DNA of 64,000 bases, from positions 7,784,501 through 7,848,500 of the forward strand of contig NZ_CP108494.1 of NCBI RefSeq assembly GCF_041435435.1, in the 5' to 3' direction. A program made the translations under genes and the position numbers. Source of the DNA: Streptomyces sp. NBC_01241 (GTDB lineage Bacteria; Actinomycetota; Actinomycetes; Streptomycetales; Streptomycetaceae). The notes under the pieces were generated by a model. The model was not told where the DNA came from, ran no database searches, and saw nothing but the letters and a program-made list of their open reading frames with translations. Positions 51,161 to 59,166 of this stretch are shown one piece after another; the first letter of the stretch is position 1, and every line of letters begins with the position of its first letter.

Positions 51161-51344
51161 AGCACTCGCCCGCCCGCAGCAGGATCGGCATCCAGCCCGC
51201 CCGGGCCAGCCCGAGGGTTGCGTGGGTCAGCATATGGCTCTTGCCCGTCCCTGAATCCCCGGCTACCTGAACATGCCGCCCCGGGCCGCAGCCACGCCGC
51301 CAGATCCGCAGGTTCAGAGCAATCTGGAACGGCCTTTTGATCAT
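51155..51344 (-). pseudogene. P-loop ATPase fragment
   Basis: The minus strand encodes RHVQVAGDSGTGKSHMLTHA and TLGLARAGWMPILLRAGECC, a Walker A motif in an IstB- or AAA-like setting. It is short and lacks Walker B. It lies directly upstream of the integrase fragment, in the same orientation but a different frame. Family not identified. Confidence 0.45.
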
Positions 51345-51345
51345 T
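51307..51345. repeat. Degenerate copy of tRNA-Pro T-arm and terminator sequence (possible old att site)
   Basis: CGCAGGTTCA (51307-51316) equals 27216-27225 in the tRNA-Pro T-arm. The next 29 bases, GAGCAATCTGGAACGGCC... to GATCATT (51345), align with 27275-27303 (GAGCAATCCGAAACCGGCC...GATCATT) with few differences. It adjoins the integrase and ATPase fragments. Confidence 0.45.
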
Positions 51346-51758
51346 TCAAGAGCTTGGCCGTGACACCGAGGCAGACGGAACGGCCAGGTCGCTGAACTCC
51401 CGGAGAGGGAGAGCTTCTTCGCGGCTGCGTGGTGGCGCCCAGGGGGCGCCGCCCATCAGGACCCCGCCCGGCAAGGGCTGTTCGACGCCCTGATGCGTCG
51501 CCCGCGACCGGACTTGAGGCCGCCGGCGGGCTCTGTGGTCTCCGGGTCGCGTCGGCCGTGCCGGGTCCTGGTGTGCCGGCCGCGGCGCAGGCGCCCCCGT
51601 TCGACAGGCCCCGGCGGCGCTCCTCGTCGCGATCCGCCATCTGGACGGCGATGCGCCGGGGTCGCAGATCTCCCCGTGTACGAGGGTTCCCCCTACCTCG
51701 TACCGCTGTTACATTCCGGAAAACAAGAATTCATTTCAGTTTACCTGGAGGATTCGCC
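51346..51758. other. Non-coding region upstream of IclR regulator
   Basis: About 410 bases with no gene I can support. The last 50 bases are AT-rich (ACAAGAATTCATTTCAG) and contain the palindrome TTCCGGAA at 51714-51721, a plausible promoter/operator for the IclR gene. Confidence 0.5.
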
Positions 51759-52649
51759 ATGACGGTTGTCGATGTCGCTGCTGCCGTGGACATGCCCGCT
51801 CGCCGGGAGCTCCCGCCGTCGATGGTCGAACGCATGACGTTGATCATGGACGCGTTCGAATGCCGCACCGCGCGGCTGTCCCTGGAGGAGGTGGCCCGCA
51901 GCACGCGCCTCCCGCGCTCCACGGCCCATCGGATCCTCGACCAGCTCGTACGGCTCCAGTGGCTCGAGCACACCGGGTTCGGCTACGGCCTCGGGCGGCG
52001 GGCACTCGGGCTCGGCGGTGGGGACGGCACGAACAGTGAGATCCGTGAAGCCGCCGCGCCCAGACTGCACAGCGTGCAGATCCGCACCGGGCTGGTCGTC
52101 CACCTCGCCGTGCTCGACGGCGCCGACGTCCACTACCTCGACAAGGCCGGCGGCCGGTTCGCCGCGTCGGTCCCCTCGCGGGTCGGCGGGCGCGCGCCGG
52201 CCCACTCGACGGCACTGGGCAAGGCGATGCTGGCCTGGCTCGAACCGGAGGAGGTCGAGGCCCGGGTGGGTGGCGCCATCGCCCGGCTGACCCACCGCAC
52301 GATCGCCGACCTGGACACCCTGCACCAGGAGCTCAACCGGATCCGGCAGCGTCGCGGCCTGGCGTTCGAGCGGGGTGAGTGCTTCCCCGGCATCGCCTGC
52401 GCCGCGGCGGCGATCCGGGGCCCCGAGGGGCCGGTGGCCGCCATTTCGCTGATCGGCGACGCGCAGACCCCGCTGGAGAAGGTGGCCCCGTTGGTGGTCG
52501 ACGCCGCGCGACAGGTCTCGTTGGAACTGTTCCCCGGCCTGGAGACCCCTGGGCGGGGGCACCGCGCGCCCGCCTTCCCGGAGCAGACCTGGTCTCCGCA
52601 GGCCATGGACCGGCTGCTCGTCGCCGGCCAGAGCGGCGACTGGCTGTAG
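51759..52649 (+). CDS. IclR family transcriptional regulator of the steroid cluster
   Basis: A 296-residue IclR-type regulator. ATG 51759 follows TGGAGGA. The N-terminal winged helix-turn-helix is about residues 22-75 (RLSLEEVARSTRLPRSTAHR ILDQL). The effector domain contains VHLAVLDGADVHYLDKAGG, RAPAHSTALGKAMLAWL and RGLAFERGECFPGIACAAAA. It lies next to, and likely controls, the steroid degradation genes. Actinobacterial steroid loci are more commonly controlled by TetR-type KstR proteins. Possible binding sites are TTCCGGAA (51714-51721) and GTTCCAGGAAC (53524-53534). Confidence 0.92.
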   Translation: MTVVDVAAAVDMPARRELPPSMVERMTLIMDAFECRTARLSLEEVARSTRLPRSTAHRILDQLVRLQWLEHTGFGYGLGRRALGLGGGDGTNSEIREAAAPRLHSVQIRTGLVVHLAVLDGADVHYLDKAGGRFAASVPSRVGGRAPAHSTALGKAMLAWLEPEEVEARVGGAIARLTHRTIADLDTLHQELNRIRQRRGLAFERGECFPGIACAAAAIRGPEGPVAAISLIGDAQTPLEKVAPLVVDAARQVSLELFPGLETPGRGHRAPAFPEQTWSPQAMDRLLVAGQSGDWL

Positions 52650-52693
52650 AGCGTGTCCGGGGGAGCGCAGCCGGACAGGCCCTGGAGCCCGGG

Positions 52694-52747
52694 GCCGGTC
52701 GCCGAACCGTGGTCCGCCGTGCGACGCCCGGCAGTTCGGCGACCGGC
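52694..52747. terminator. Hairpin between convergent IclR and hsaB genes
   Basis: GCCGGTCGCCGAAC (52694-52707) and GTTCGGCGACCGGC (52734-52747) are perfect 14-base complements around a 26-base loop, ending 2 bases before the hsaB stop. It can serve both directions. Confidence 0.65.
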
Positions 52748-52749
52748 GC

Positions 52750-53313
52750 TCAGCCCCAATGGTCGCCCCAGCCCCAGGGGTCGGGCATGGTGACCGGCTG
52801 CTCCTCGACGCCGAACCGTCCGCGGAAGAAGAGCATCGGCCGCCGTTCGGTCACCGTCTCGAGTTCCAGGACCCGCCCGATCACCACATCGTGGTCACCG
52901 GCGACGTGCACGTCGTCCACCTCGGCATGGACCCTGATCAGCACGCCGCGCAGGGACGGGGTGTCCCAGCGCGAGAGGTCCCAGTCCAGCCCGTCGAACT
53001 TGCTTCCCCTGCTGGAGCCGAAGCGGCCGCAGACATCGGTCTGGTCCTCGGCGAGCACGTTGACGCAGAACCGGCCCGATTCCCTGATCCTCGGCCAGGC
53101 ACGGCCCTTGTGGTCGGCGCAGAACAGGACGAGGGGCGGCTCCAGCGAAACGGAGGCGAAGGACTGGCACGCGAACCCGACCGGATCTCCCCGGTCCATC
53201 CCGGTGACGACGGTGACACCCGTCGCGAACGCTCCCATGGCGCGCCGCATCTCCTGGGGGGTGGGCGCCGTGACCTCACCTGTCGGGGGTGCGGTCAAGG
53301 ACTCTGCTGACAT
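52750..53313 (-). CDS. hsaB: Flavin reductase component of 3-HSA hydroxylase (HsaB-like)
   Basis: A 187-residue NAD(P)H:flavin reductase, starting at ATG 53313 after GAGGTGA. The flavin-reductase fold is seen in MRRAMGAFATGVTVVTGMDR, GFACQSFASVSLEPPLVLFC, FCVNVLAEDQ and DHDVVIGRVLELE. It would supply reduced flavin to the oxygenase HsaA encoded downstream for hydroxylation of 3-HSA. Assignment to HsaB rests on the neighbours; by sequence alone it is a generic class member. It is divergent from hsaD. Confidence 0.82.
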   Translation of the reverse strand: MSAESLTAPPTGEVTAPTPQEMRRAMGAFATGVTVVTGMDRGDPVGFACQSFASVSLEPPLVLFCADHKGRAWPRIRESGRFCVNVLAEDQTDVCGRFGSSRGSKFDGLDWDLSRWDTPSLRGVLIRVHAEVDDVHVAGDHDVVIGRVLELETVTERRPMLFFRGRFGVEEQPVTMPDPWGWGDHWG

Positions 53314-53367
53314 CGGATTCACCTCGACGGGTCCGGCACTGTGACGTGCTCCTGGCAGGGCATGCCC

Positions 53368-53384
53368 CGACGGTAGGACCGTCG
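53368..53384. promoter_or_regulatory. Inverted repeat in hsaB-hsaD divergent promoter region
   Basis: CGACGGT-AGG-ACCGTCG is a perfect 7-3-7 dyad, 55 bases upstream of hsaB. It may be an operator for the divergent genes. Confidence 0.4.
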
Positions 53385-53523
53385 CACGCGGCACCGGACG
53401 GCACGCTCCCGATGAGTGGAACACGACAGGCCGCAGGTCCGCCCCGTACTGCTCCGGCTGTCAGGAACACCCGCGTCCCGCTGATCGGGATGAGTGCGGC
53501 GCCCCTGCGGGGGCCCTGGCTAC

Positions 53524-53534
53524 GTTCCAGGAAC
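53524..53534. promoter_or_regulatory. GTTCCAGGAAC palindrome upstream of hsaD
   Basis: A perfect 5-1-5 palindrome 30 bases before the hsaD start. TTCC/GGAA halves also form TTCCGGAA before the IclR gene, and IclR proteins often bind such TTCC-GGAA dyads. Regulation is inferred. Confidence 0.45.
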
Positions 53535-53563
53535 CGTTGACCACAGGGACGTCGAAGACAGGG

Positions 53564-54433
53564 ATGATGATGGAGCTGAGCCACGACTCCACATTGCGTG
53601 AACTCGCAACCGATCAGGGGGTTCTGCGCTATCACGAGGCCGGGGACGGTCCGCCTCTGCTGATGTTGCACGGCTCGGGCCCAGGTGTCACGGGCTGGCG
53701 CAACTTCCGCGGCAATCTGGGCCGGTTCTCCGAGCACTTCCGCTGCCTGGTACTGGAGTTCCCCGGGTTCGGGGTCAGCGACCCGGCCGACGGGCACCCC
53801 ATGGCCACCGCCACCGATGCCGTCGGCCGGTTCCTCGACGGACTCGGGCTGCACCAGGTCGACGTGGTCGGCAACTCCATGGGCGGCTTCGTCGCCACCC
53901 GGTTCGCGTTGGACAACCCCGACCGGGTACGCCGCCTGGTGACGATCGGCGGCATGGGCCGGAACCTCTTCAGCCCCGGCCCCGGCGAGGGCATCAACCT
54001 GCTGATGGAGTTCACCGAGAACCCCACGCGTGAACGTCTGGTCCAGTGGCTGTACTCCATGGTGTACGACCCGGCCATGGTCACCGAGGAACTGATCGAG
54101 GAGCGGTGGGCCCAGGCCACCGAGCCGGACACGCTCGCCGCCGCGCGCAGGATGTACGGGAAGGCCGCGTTCGCCGCCGGCGCCGCCACCGCGGCGACGT
54201 CCGAGGATGCGCCGCTCTGGGCGATGCTCCACAGACTGCGGGCCAAGACCCTGATCACCTGGGGCCGGGACGACCGGGTCAGCCCGGTCGACATGTCCAT
54301 CGTGCCGATGCGGACCATTCCCGACGCCGAACTGCACGTGTTCCCCAACTGCGGTCACTGGGTGATGATCGAACAGAAGGCGGCCTGGGAAAGTGCCGTG
54401 CTCGCCTTCCTGACCCGTAAGGACGCGGCATGA
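53564..54433 (+). CDS. hsaD: Meta-cleavage product hydrolase (HsaD, 4,9-DSHA hydrolase)
   Basis: A 289-residue alpha/beta hydrolase that splits 4,9-DSHA, the A-ring cleavage product, into HIP and 2-hydroxyhexa-2,4-dienoate. Triad: Ser105 in GNSMGGF, Asp236 in WGRDDRVSP, His265 in NCGHWVMIEQ. The oxyanion region is LHGSGPGVTGWRNF. Three ATGs follow AGGG at 53564, 53567 and 53570; the first is given, with TTG 53537 an unlikely longer form. It overlaps kstD by 4 bases (ATGA). Confidence 0.9.
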   Translation: MMMELSHDSTLRELATDQGVLRYHEAGDGPPLLMLHGSGPGVTGWRNFRGNLGRFSEHFRCLVLEFPGFGVSDPADGHPMATATDAVGRFLDGLGLHQVDVVGNSMGGFVATRFALDNPDRVRRLVTIGGMGRNLFSPGPGEGINLLMEFTENPTRERLVQWLYSMVYDPAMVTEELIEERWAQATEPDTLAAARRMYGKAAFAAGAATAATSEDAPLWAMLHRLRAKTLITWGRDDRVSPVDMSIVPMRTIPDAELHVFPNCGHWVMIEQKAAWESAVLAFLTRKDAA

Positions 54434-56121
54434 GCGCCGGTATGAACGCGGGCGCGAGCACGTCCTGGGACCACGAGTTCGACTTCGTCGTCGTCGGCAG
54501 TGGCGGTGGCGGTATGGCGGCCGCACTGACCGCCGTGGACAGCGGCCTGTCCACCGTCGTGATCGAGAAGGGGAAGATGTACGGCGGTTCGACCGGCATC
54601 TCCGGCGGCGGCATCTGGATCCCCAACAACCCCACGCTGCGCGCCAAGGGCCACAACGACAGCCGTGCGTCGATCCGGCAGTACCTCGACCGCCTCACCG
54701 GGGGCCGCGTCCCGGCCGCCCGCCTCGACACCTACGTCGACCAGGGTCCGGCCGCCATGGAACTGCTCGGCAAGAGCCGGTGGATGCGCTTCTTCTGGGT
54801 CAAGGGATACGCCGACTACCACCCCGAGTACGACGGCGGCCGTCCGATGGGCCGCTCCGTCGAGGCGCTCCCCTTCGACACCCGCAAGCTCGGCGAGGAC
54901 GAGCGGCACCAGCGGCCCAACAACATGAAGGGCCCGCTCGGTCTGTGGATCACCGCCAAGGACTACCGCGACCTCGCGATGGTCAAGCGCACCTGGCGCG
55001 GACGCCGGGCGTCCGTCGTCGCCGCCTGGCGGGTCTCGACCAACGTGGTCCGCCGCCGCCACATGGCCACCGGCGGTCGCGCGCTGGTGGCACGGCTCAG
55101 GATGGCCCTGAAGGACGCCGGAGTCCCCGTGTGGCTGCGGACCCCGATGACCGGCCTGGTCGTCGGCGACGACGGCACGGTGACCGGCATCGTCGCGCAG
55201 CGCGACGGCAAGCAGGTGCGCATCGGGGCACGGCGCGGTGTGCTGCTCGCGACCGGTGGCTTCGACCACAACCAGGAGATGCGCGAGAAGTACCTGCCCG
55301 ACGGCGGCCGGGAGAACCACAGCGCCGGCGCCCGGGAGAACGTCGGCGACGGCATCGTCGCCGGGCTGGAACTCGGAGCCGCTCTGGACTTCATGGACGA
55401 CGCGTGGTGGATGCCCTCGGTGCGCCACCCGTCCGGCGCCACGATCCCCCTGGTGTCCGAGCGGTGCATCCCGCCGTCGGTGATCGTCGACTCCCGCGGC
55501 AGCCGCTTCACCAACGAGTCCTCCCCGTACGTGAACTTCGTCCACGACCAGTTGGCGGGCAGTCACGTACCGGCCTGGTTCGTGATGGACGCCAAGGCCC
55601 GCGCCCGCTACCCGTTCGCGCAGATCCTGCCCGGAATGCCGTTCCCCAAGGAATTCTACGAGAGCGGCCTGGCACACCGGGCGGACGGCATCGCCGAACT
55701 CGCCGTCGCCATCGGCGTTCCCCCCGAGGAACTCACCGCGACCGTCGAGCGGTTCAACGGCTTCGCCCGCACCGGCAAGGACACCGAGTTCGGCCGCGGC
55801 GACAGCGCCTACGACCGCTACTACGGCGACCCGACCCTGAAGAACCCCAACCTGGACGAGATCGTCAAGGCGCCCTTCTACGCCGTACGCATCGAGGTCG
55901 GTGACCTCGGGACGAAGGGCGGGCTGGTCTGCGACGAGCACGGCAGGGTTCTGAGGGAGGACGGTTCGCTCATCGACGGCCTCTACGCGACCGGCAACAC
56001 CTCCGCGCCGGTGATGGGAGGCGAGTACGCCGGACCAGGCGCCACCATCGGCCCGTCCATCGTCTTCGGCTACGTCGCCGCCCGGCACGCCGCCGGCGAG
56101 ACGACCGGGGGAGCATCGTGA
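54430..56121 (+). CDS. kstD: 3-ketosteroid Delta1-dehydrogenase (KstD)
   Basis: A 563-residue FAD enzyme introducing the C1-C2 double bond in 3-ketosteroids. The FAD-binding motif is VVGSGGGGMAAAL (21-33) with the partner EKGKMYGGSTGISGGGIWIP. ATGGFDHN lies mid-protein, and the characteristic KstD C-terminus is MGGEYAGPGATIGPSIVFGY, whose Tyr is an expected active-site residue. Length and all family blocks are normal. With KshAB it opens ring B. The start ATG 54430 lies in the hsaD stop; kshB follows with a GTGA overlap. Confidence 0.94.
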   Translation: MSAGMNAGASTSWDHEFDFVVVGSGGGGMAAALTAVDSGLSTVVIEKGKMYGGSTGISGGGIWIPNNPTLRAKGHNDSRASIRQYLDRLTGGRVPAARLDTYVDQGPAAMELLGKSRWMRFFWVKGYADYHPEYDGGRPMGRSVEALPFDTRKLGEDERHQRPNNMKGPLGLWITAKDYRDLAMVKRTWRGRRASVVAAWRVSTNVVRRRHMATGGRALVARLRMALKDAGVPVWLRTPMTGLVVGDDGTVTGIVAQRDGKQVRIGARRGVLLATGGFDHNQEMREKYLPDGGRENHSAGARENVGDGIVAGLELGAALDFMDDAWWMPSVRHPSGATIPLVSERCIPPSVIVDSRGSRFTNESSPYVNFVHDQLAGSHVPAWFVMDAKARARYPFAQILPGMPFPKEFYESGLAHRADGIAELAVAIGVPPEELTATVERFNGFARTGKDTEFGRGDSAYDRYYGDPTLKNPNLDEIVKAPFYAVRIEVGDLGTKGGLVCDEHGRVLREDGSLIDGLYATGNTSAPVMGGEYAGPGATIGPSIVFGYVAARHAAGETTGGAS

Positions 56122-57152
56122 CACCGCCCGGCCCGCTCACCGTCCGCGTCGTCGAAGTCATCCGCGAGACGTCCGACGCCCACTCGCTCGTCCTGGAACC
56201 CGCCGACGGGGCGCACGACAAGTTCCGCTACAAGCCCGGCCAGTTCCTCACCGTCAAGGTGCCCTCCGACCGCGAGGGCGGGGCCGCCCGCTGCTACTCG
56301 CTGTGCAGCTCCCCGCTGCGCGACGAGAAGCTGAAGGTCACCGTCAAACGCACGGTGAACGGATACGGCTCCAACTGGATCTGCGACAACGTCGTCGAAG
56401 GCGACACCCTGGAAGTGCTGCGCCCCGCGGGCACCTTCACCCCGGACTCGCTGGACGAGGACTTCCTGCTCCTCGCCGCGGGCAGCGGGATCACGCCCGT
56501 GATGTCGATCCTCACCTCCTGCCTGCACGGCGGGAGCGGATCCGCCACCCTGATCTACGCCAACCGGGACGAGAACTCCGTCATCTTCCGTGACGAACTC
56601 GCCACACTGGCCCGGGAGTACGGCGGCCGACTGACGGTCATCCACTGGCTGGAGTCCGTACAGGGCCTGCCGGCGGGTCCCGGTCTGCGGGCGCTGGCCG
56701 AGCCGTACGCCGGACGCCAGGCGTTCATCTGCGGCCCGGGTCCCTTCATGGACCTCGCCGCCACGACGCTCAGCGACCTCGGTGTGCCGCCGGGGCGCGT
56801 GCACGTCGAACGGTTCACCTCCCTGACCAACGATCCGTTCGCCGCCCCGCAGACCGTCGCCGACCCCACGGGCCCGTCCGGCACGGTGGAGGTCGAGCTC
56901 GACGCGCGGACCACGACCGTGCCCTGGCCCCAGGGCAGCAAGCTGCTCGACGTGCTCCTCGCGGCAGGCCTGGACGCGCCGTTCTCCTGCCGGGAGGGCA
57001 GCTGCAGCGCGTGCGCCTGTGTGCTGACCGAGGGCGAGGTGGTCATGGAGCGCAACGAGGTCCTCGACGAGCAGGACCTCGCCGACGGACTCATCCTCTC
57101 CTGCCAGGCGCTCCCGGTCAGCGAACGCATCAAGGTCACCTACGACGGGTGA
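56118..57152 (+). CDS. kshB: 3-ketosteroid 9-alpha-hydroxylase reductase (KshB)
   Basis: A 344-residue class IA-type oxygenase reductase: an FAD domain with RCYSLCSSP (58-66), an NADH domain with AAGSGITPVMSIL and ICGPGPFM, and a C-terminal plant-type [2Fe-2S] domain with CREGSCSACACVL (Cys291, 296, 299) and Cys329. It passes electrons to the Rieske oxygenase KshA, encoded at the other end of the cluster. GTG 56118 overlaps the kstD stop. Confidence 0.92.
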   Translation: MTPPGPLTVRVVEVIRETSDAHSLVLEPADGAHDKFRYKPGQFLTVKVPSDREGGAARCYSLCSSPLRDEKLKVTVKRTVNGYGSNWICDNVVEGDTLEVLRPAGTFTPDSLDEDFLLLAAGSGITPVMSILTSCLHGGSGSATLIYANRDENSVIFRDELATLAREYGGRLTVIHWLESVQGLPAGPGLRALAEPYAGRQAFICGPGPFMDLAATTLSDLGVPPGRVHVERFTSLTNDPFAAPQTVADPTGPSGTVEVELDARTTTVPWPQGSKLLDVLLAAGLDAPFSCREGSCSACACVLTEGEVVMERNEVLDEQDLADGLILSCQALPVSERIKVTYDG

Positions 57153-57192
57153 TCGCCCCCCCAACCCCCTCGATTCGGATGAGGTTTCAACA

Positions 57193-58101
57193 GTGACCAA
57201 GGCGACCGCCGCGATCGTCGGCTCCGGAAACATCGGAACCGACCTGATGTACAAACTGCTCCGGTCCGCAGTGATAGAGCCACGCTGGTTGATCGGGATC
57301 GACCCGCAGAGCCCCGGCCTCAAGCGGGCGGCCGAGGAGGGCCTGCTCGCCAGTGCCGAGGGCGTGGACCGGCTGCTCGCCCAGGACGAGCGCCCGGACC
57401 TGGTCTTCGAGGCCACCTCGGCGTACGTGCACAAGGTGAACGCCCCCAAATACGCCGAACTCGGCATCCAGGCCGTCGACCTGACGCCCGCCGCGCTGGG
57501 CCCCGCCGTCGTCCCGGCCGTCAACCTGGGCGAACATCTGGACGCGCCCAACGTCAGCCTGATCACCTGCGGGGGACAGGCCACCATTCCCGTGGTCCAC
57601 GCCGTCTCCCGGGTCACCGAGGTGGCCTACGCGGAGATCGTGGCCAGTGTCGCCTCGCCGTCCGCCGGTCCGGGGACCCGGGCCAACATCGACGAGTTCA
57701 CGATCACCACCAGCCGGGGCATCGAGACCATCGGCGGCGCGGCCAAGGGCAAGGCCATCATCATCCTCAACCCGGCCGAACCGCCCATGCTGATGCGGGA
57801 CACGGTCTTCTGTTCCATCCCGGCCGACGCCGACCGTGCCGCGATCACCGCGTCGATCCACGAGATCGTCGGACAGGTCGCGTCGTACGTACCCGGCTAC
57901 CGGCTGCGCGCCGAGCCGCAGTTCGACGAGCCGACCGAGGTGAGCGGTGGCCTCGCCCGTGTCGCGGTGTTCCTCGAAGTGGAGGGCGCGGGGGACTTCC
58001 TGCCGCCCTACTCCGGGAACCTCGACATCATGACCGCCGCGGCCACCGAGGTCGGTGAGGGCTTCGCCCGGCGGATCGTCTCCCAGCGCGCCGGATCCTG
58101 A
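57193..58101 (+). CDS. hsaG: Acetaldehyde/propionaldehyde dehydrogenase, acylating (HsaG)
   Basis: A 302-residue CoA-acylating aldehyde dehydrogenase. The NAD motif VGSGNIGTDLM is at residues 9-19. The catalytic Cys126 lies in VSLITCGGQATIP. Family text includes NIDEFTITTSRGIETIGGAA and LDIMTAAATEVGE. It forms a channelling complex with the aldolase encoded next, converting the propionaldehyde released from the steroid fragment to propionyl-CoA. GTG 57193 follows GAGG. Confidence 0.94.
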   Translation: MTKATAAIVGSGNIGTDLMYKLLRSAVIEPRWLIGIDPQSPGLKRAAEEGLLASAEGVDRLLAQDERPDLVFEATSAYVHKVNAPKYAELGIQAVDLTPAALGPAVVPAVNLGEHLDAPNVSLITCGGQATIPVVHAVSRVTEVAYAEIVASVASPSAGPGTRANIDEFTITTSRGIETIGGAAKGKAIIILNPAEPPMLMRDTVFCSIPADADRAAITASIHEIVGQVASYVPGYRLRAEPQFDEPTEVSGGLARVAVFLEVEGAGDFLPPYSGNLDIMTAAATEVGEGFARRIVSQRAGS

Positions 58102-58123
58102 GCACCCAAGGAGTTCACCAGCC

Positions 58124-59158
58124 ATGCCCTACAGCGCCGACCTCGACATCCGCGTCACCGACTCGTCCCTGAGAGACGGATCGCACGCCAAGCAGCACCA
58201 GTTCACCATCGAGCACGTCCGGTCGATCGTCGGGGCGCTCGACGAGGCCGGGGTCCCGGTCATCGAGGTGACCCACGGCGACGGCCTCGGCGGCTCGTCG
58301 TTCAACTACGGCTTCAGCCACACGCCGGAGCAGGAGCTGATCAAGGCGGCCGTGCAGACCGCCCGCCGGGCGAAGATCGCGTTTCTGATGCTGCCCGGTC
58401 TCGGCGTCCAGGACGACATCCGCGAGGCGGCCGACAACGGTGCCGCCGTCTGCCGGATCGCCACCCACTGCACCGAGGCCGACATCGCGGTCCAGCACTT
58501 CGGGCTGGCCCGCGATCTGGGCCTGGAGACCGTCGGCTTCCTGATGATGTCGCACAGCCAGTCCCCGGAGGTGCTCGCCCGGCAGGCCCGGATCATGGCC
58601 GACGCCGGCTGCCAGTGCGTGTACGTCGTCGACTCCGCCGGAGCGCTGGTCATGGAGCAGACCAGCGACCGGATCGCGGCGCTCGTCGCCGAACTCGGCG
58701 ACGACGCGCAGGTCGGCTTCCACGGCCACGAGAACCTGGGACTCGGCGTCGCCAACTCCGTGCTCGCCGTGCGGGCCGGCGCACAGCAGATCGACGGCTC
58801 GACCCGCCGCTTCGGCGCGGGCGCGGGCAACACCCCGGTCGAGGCCTTCGCCGCGGTCGCGGAGAAGCTCGGTATCCGTACCGGAATCGACACCCGGAAG
58901 ATCATCGACGCCGCCGAGGACGTCGTACGGCCGGTCATGGACGGCGAGTGCCTCCTCGACCGGATGTCGCTGACCATGGGGTACGCCGGGGTCTACTCCA
59001 GCTTCCTCAAGCACGCCGACCGGCAGGCCGCGAAGTACGGCGTGTCCGGCGCCGAAATCCTCCTGGAGGCCGGCCGCCGCAAGCTCGTCGGGGGCCAGGA
59101 GGACCAGCTCATCGAAATCGCCGTCGCCCTCGCCGAGAACGCCTCCGCACGGAAGTGA
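58124..59158 (+). CDS. hsaF: 4-hydroxy-2-oxovalerate/hexanoate aldolase (HsaF)
   Basis: A 344-residue TIM-barrel aldolase of the DmpG group. Catalytic/metal residues: Arg17 and Asp18 in LRDGSH, His21, and His200/His202 in GFHGHENLGLGVAN. It splits 4-hydroxy-2-oxohexanoate into pyruvate and propionaldehyde. AAGGAG lies about 10 bases before ATG 58124. The HsaE hydratase that makes its substrate is not found in this window. Confidence 0.94.
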   Translation: MPYSADLDIRVTDSSLRDGSHAKQHQFTIEHVRSIVGALDEAGVPVIEVTHGDGLGGSSFNYGFSHTPEQELIKAAVQTARRAKIAFLMLPGLGVQDDIREAADNGAAVCRIATHCTEADIAVQHFGLARDLGLETVGFLMMSHSQSPEVLARQARIMADAGCQCVYVVDSAGALVMEQTSDRIAALVAELGDDAQVGFHGHENLGLGVANSVLAVRAGAQQIDGSTRRFGAGAGNTPVEAFAAVAEKLGIRTGIDTRKIIDAAEDVVRPVMDGECLLDRMSLTMGYAGVYSSFLKHADRQAAKYGVSGAEILLEAGRRKLVGGQEDQLIEIAVALAENASARK

Positions 59159-59166
59159 GAACAGCC

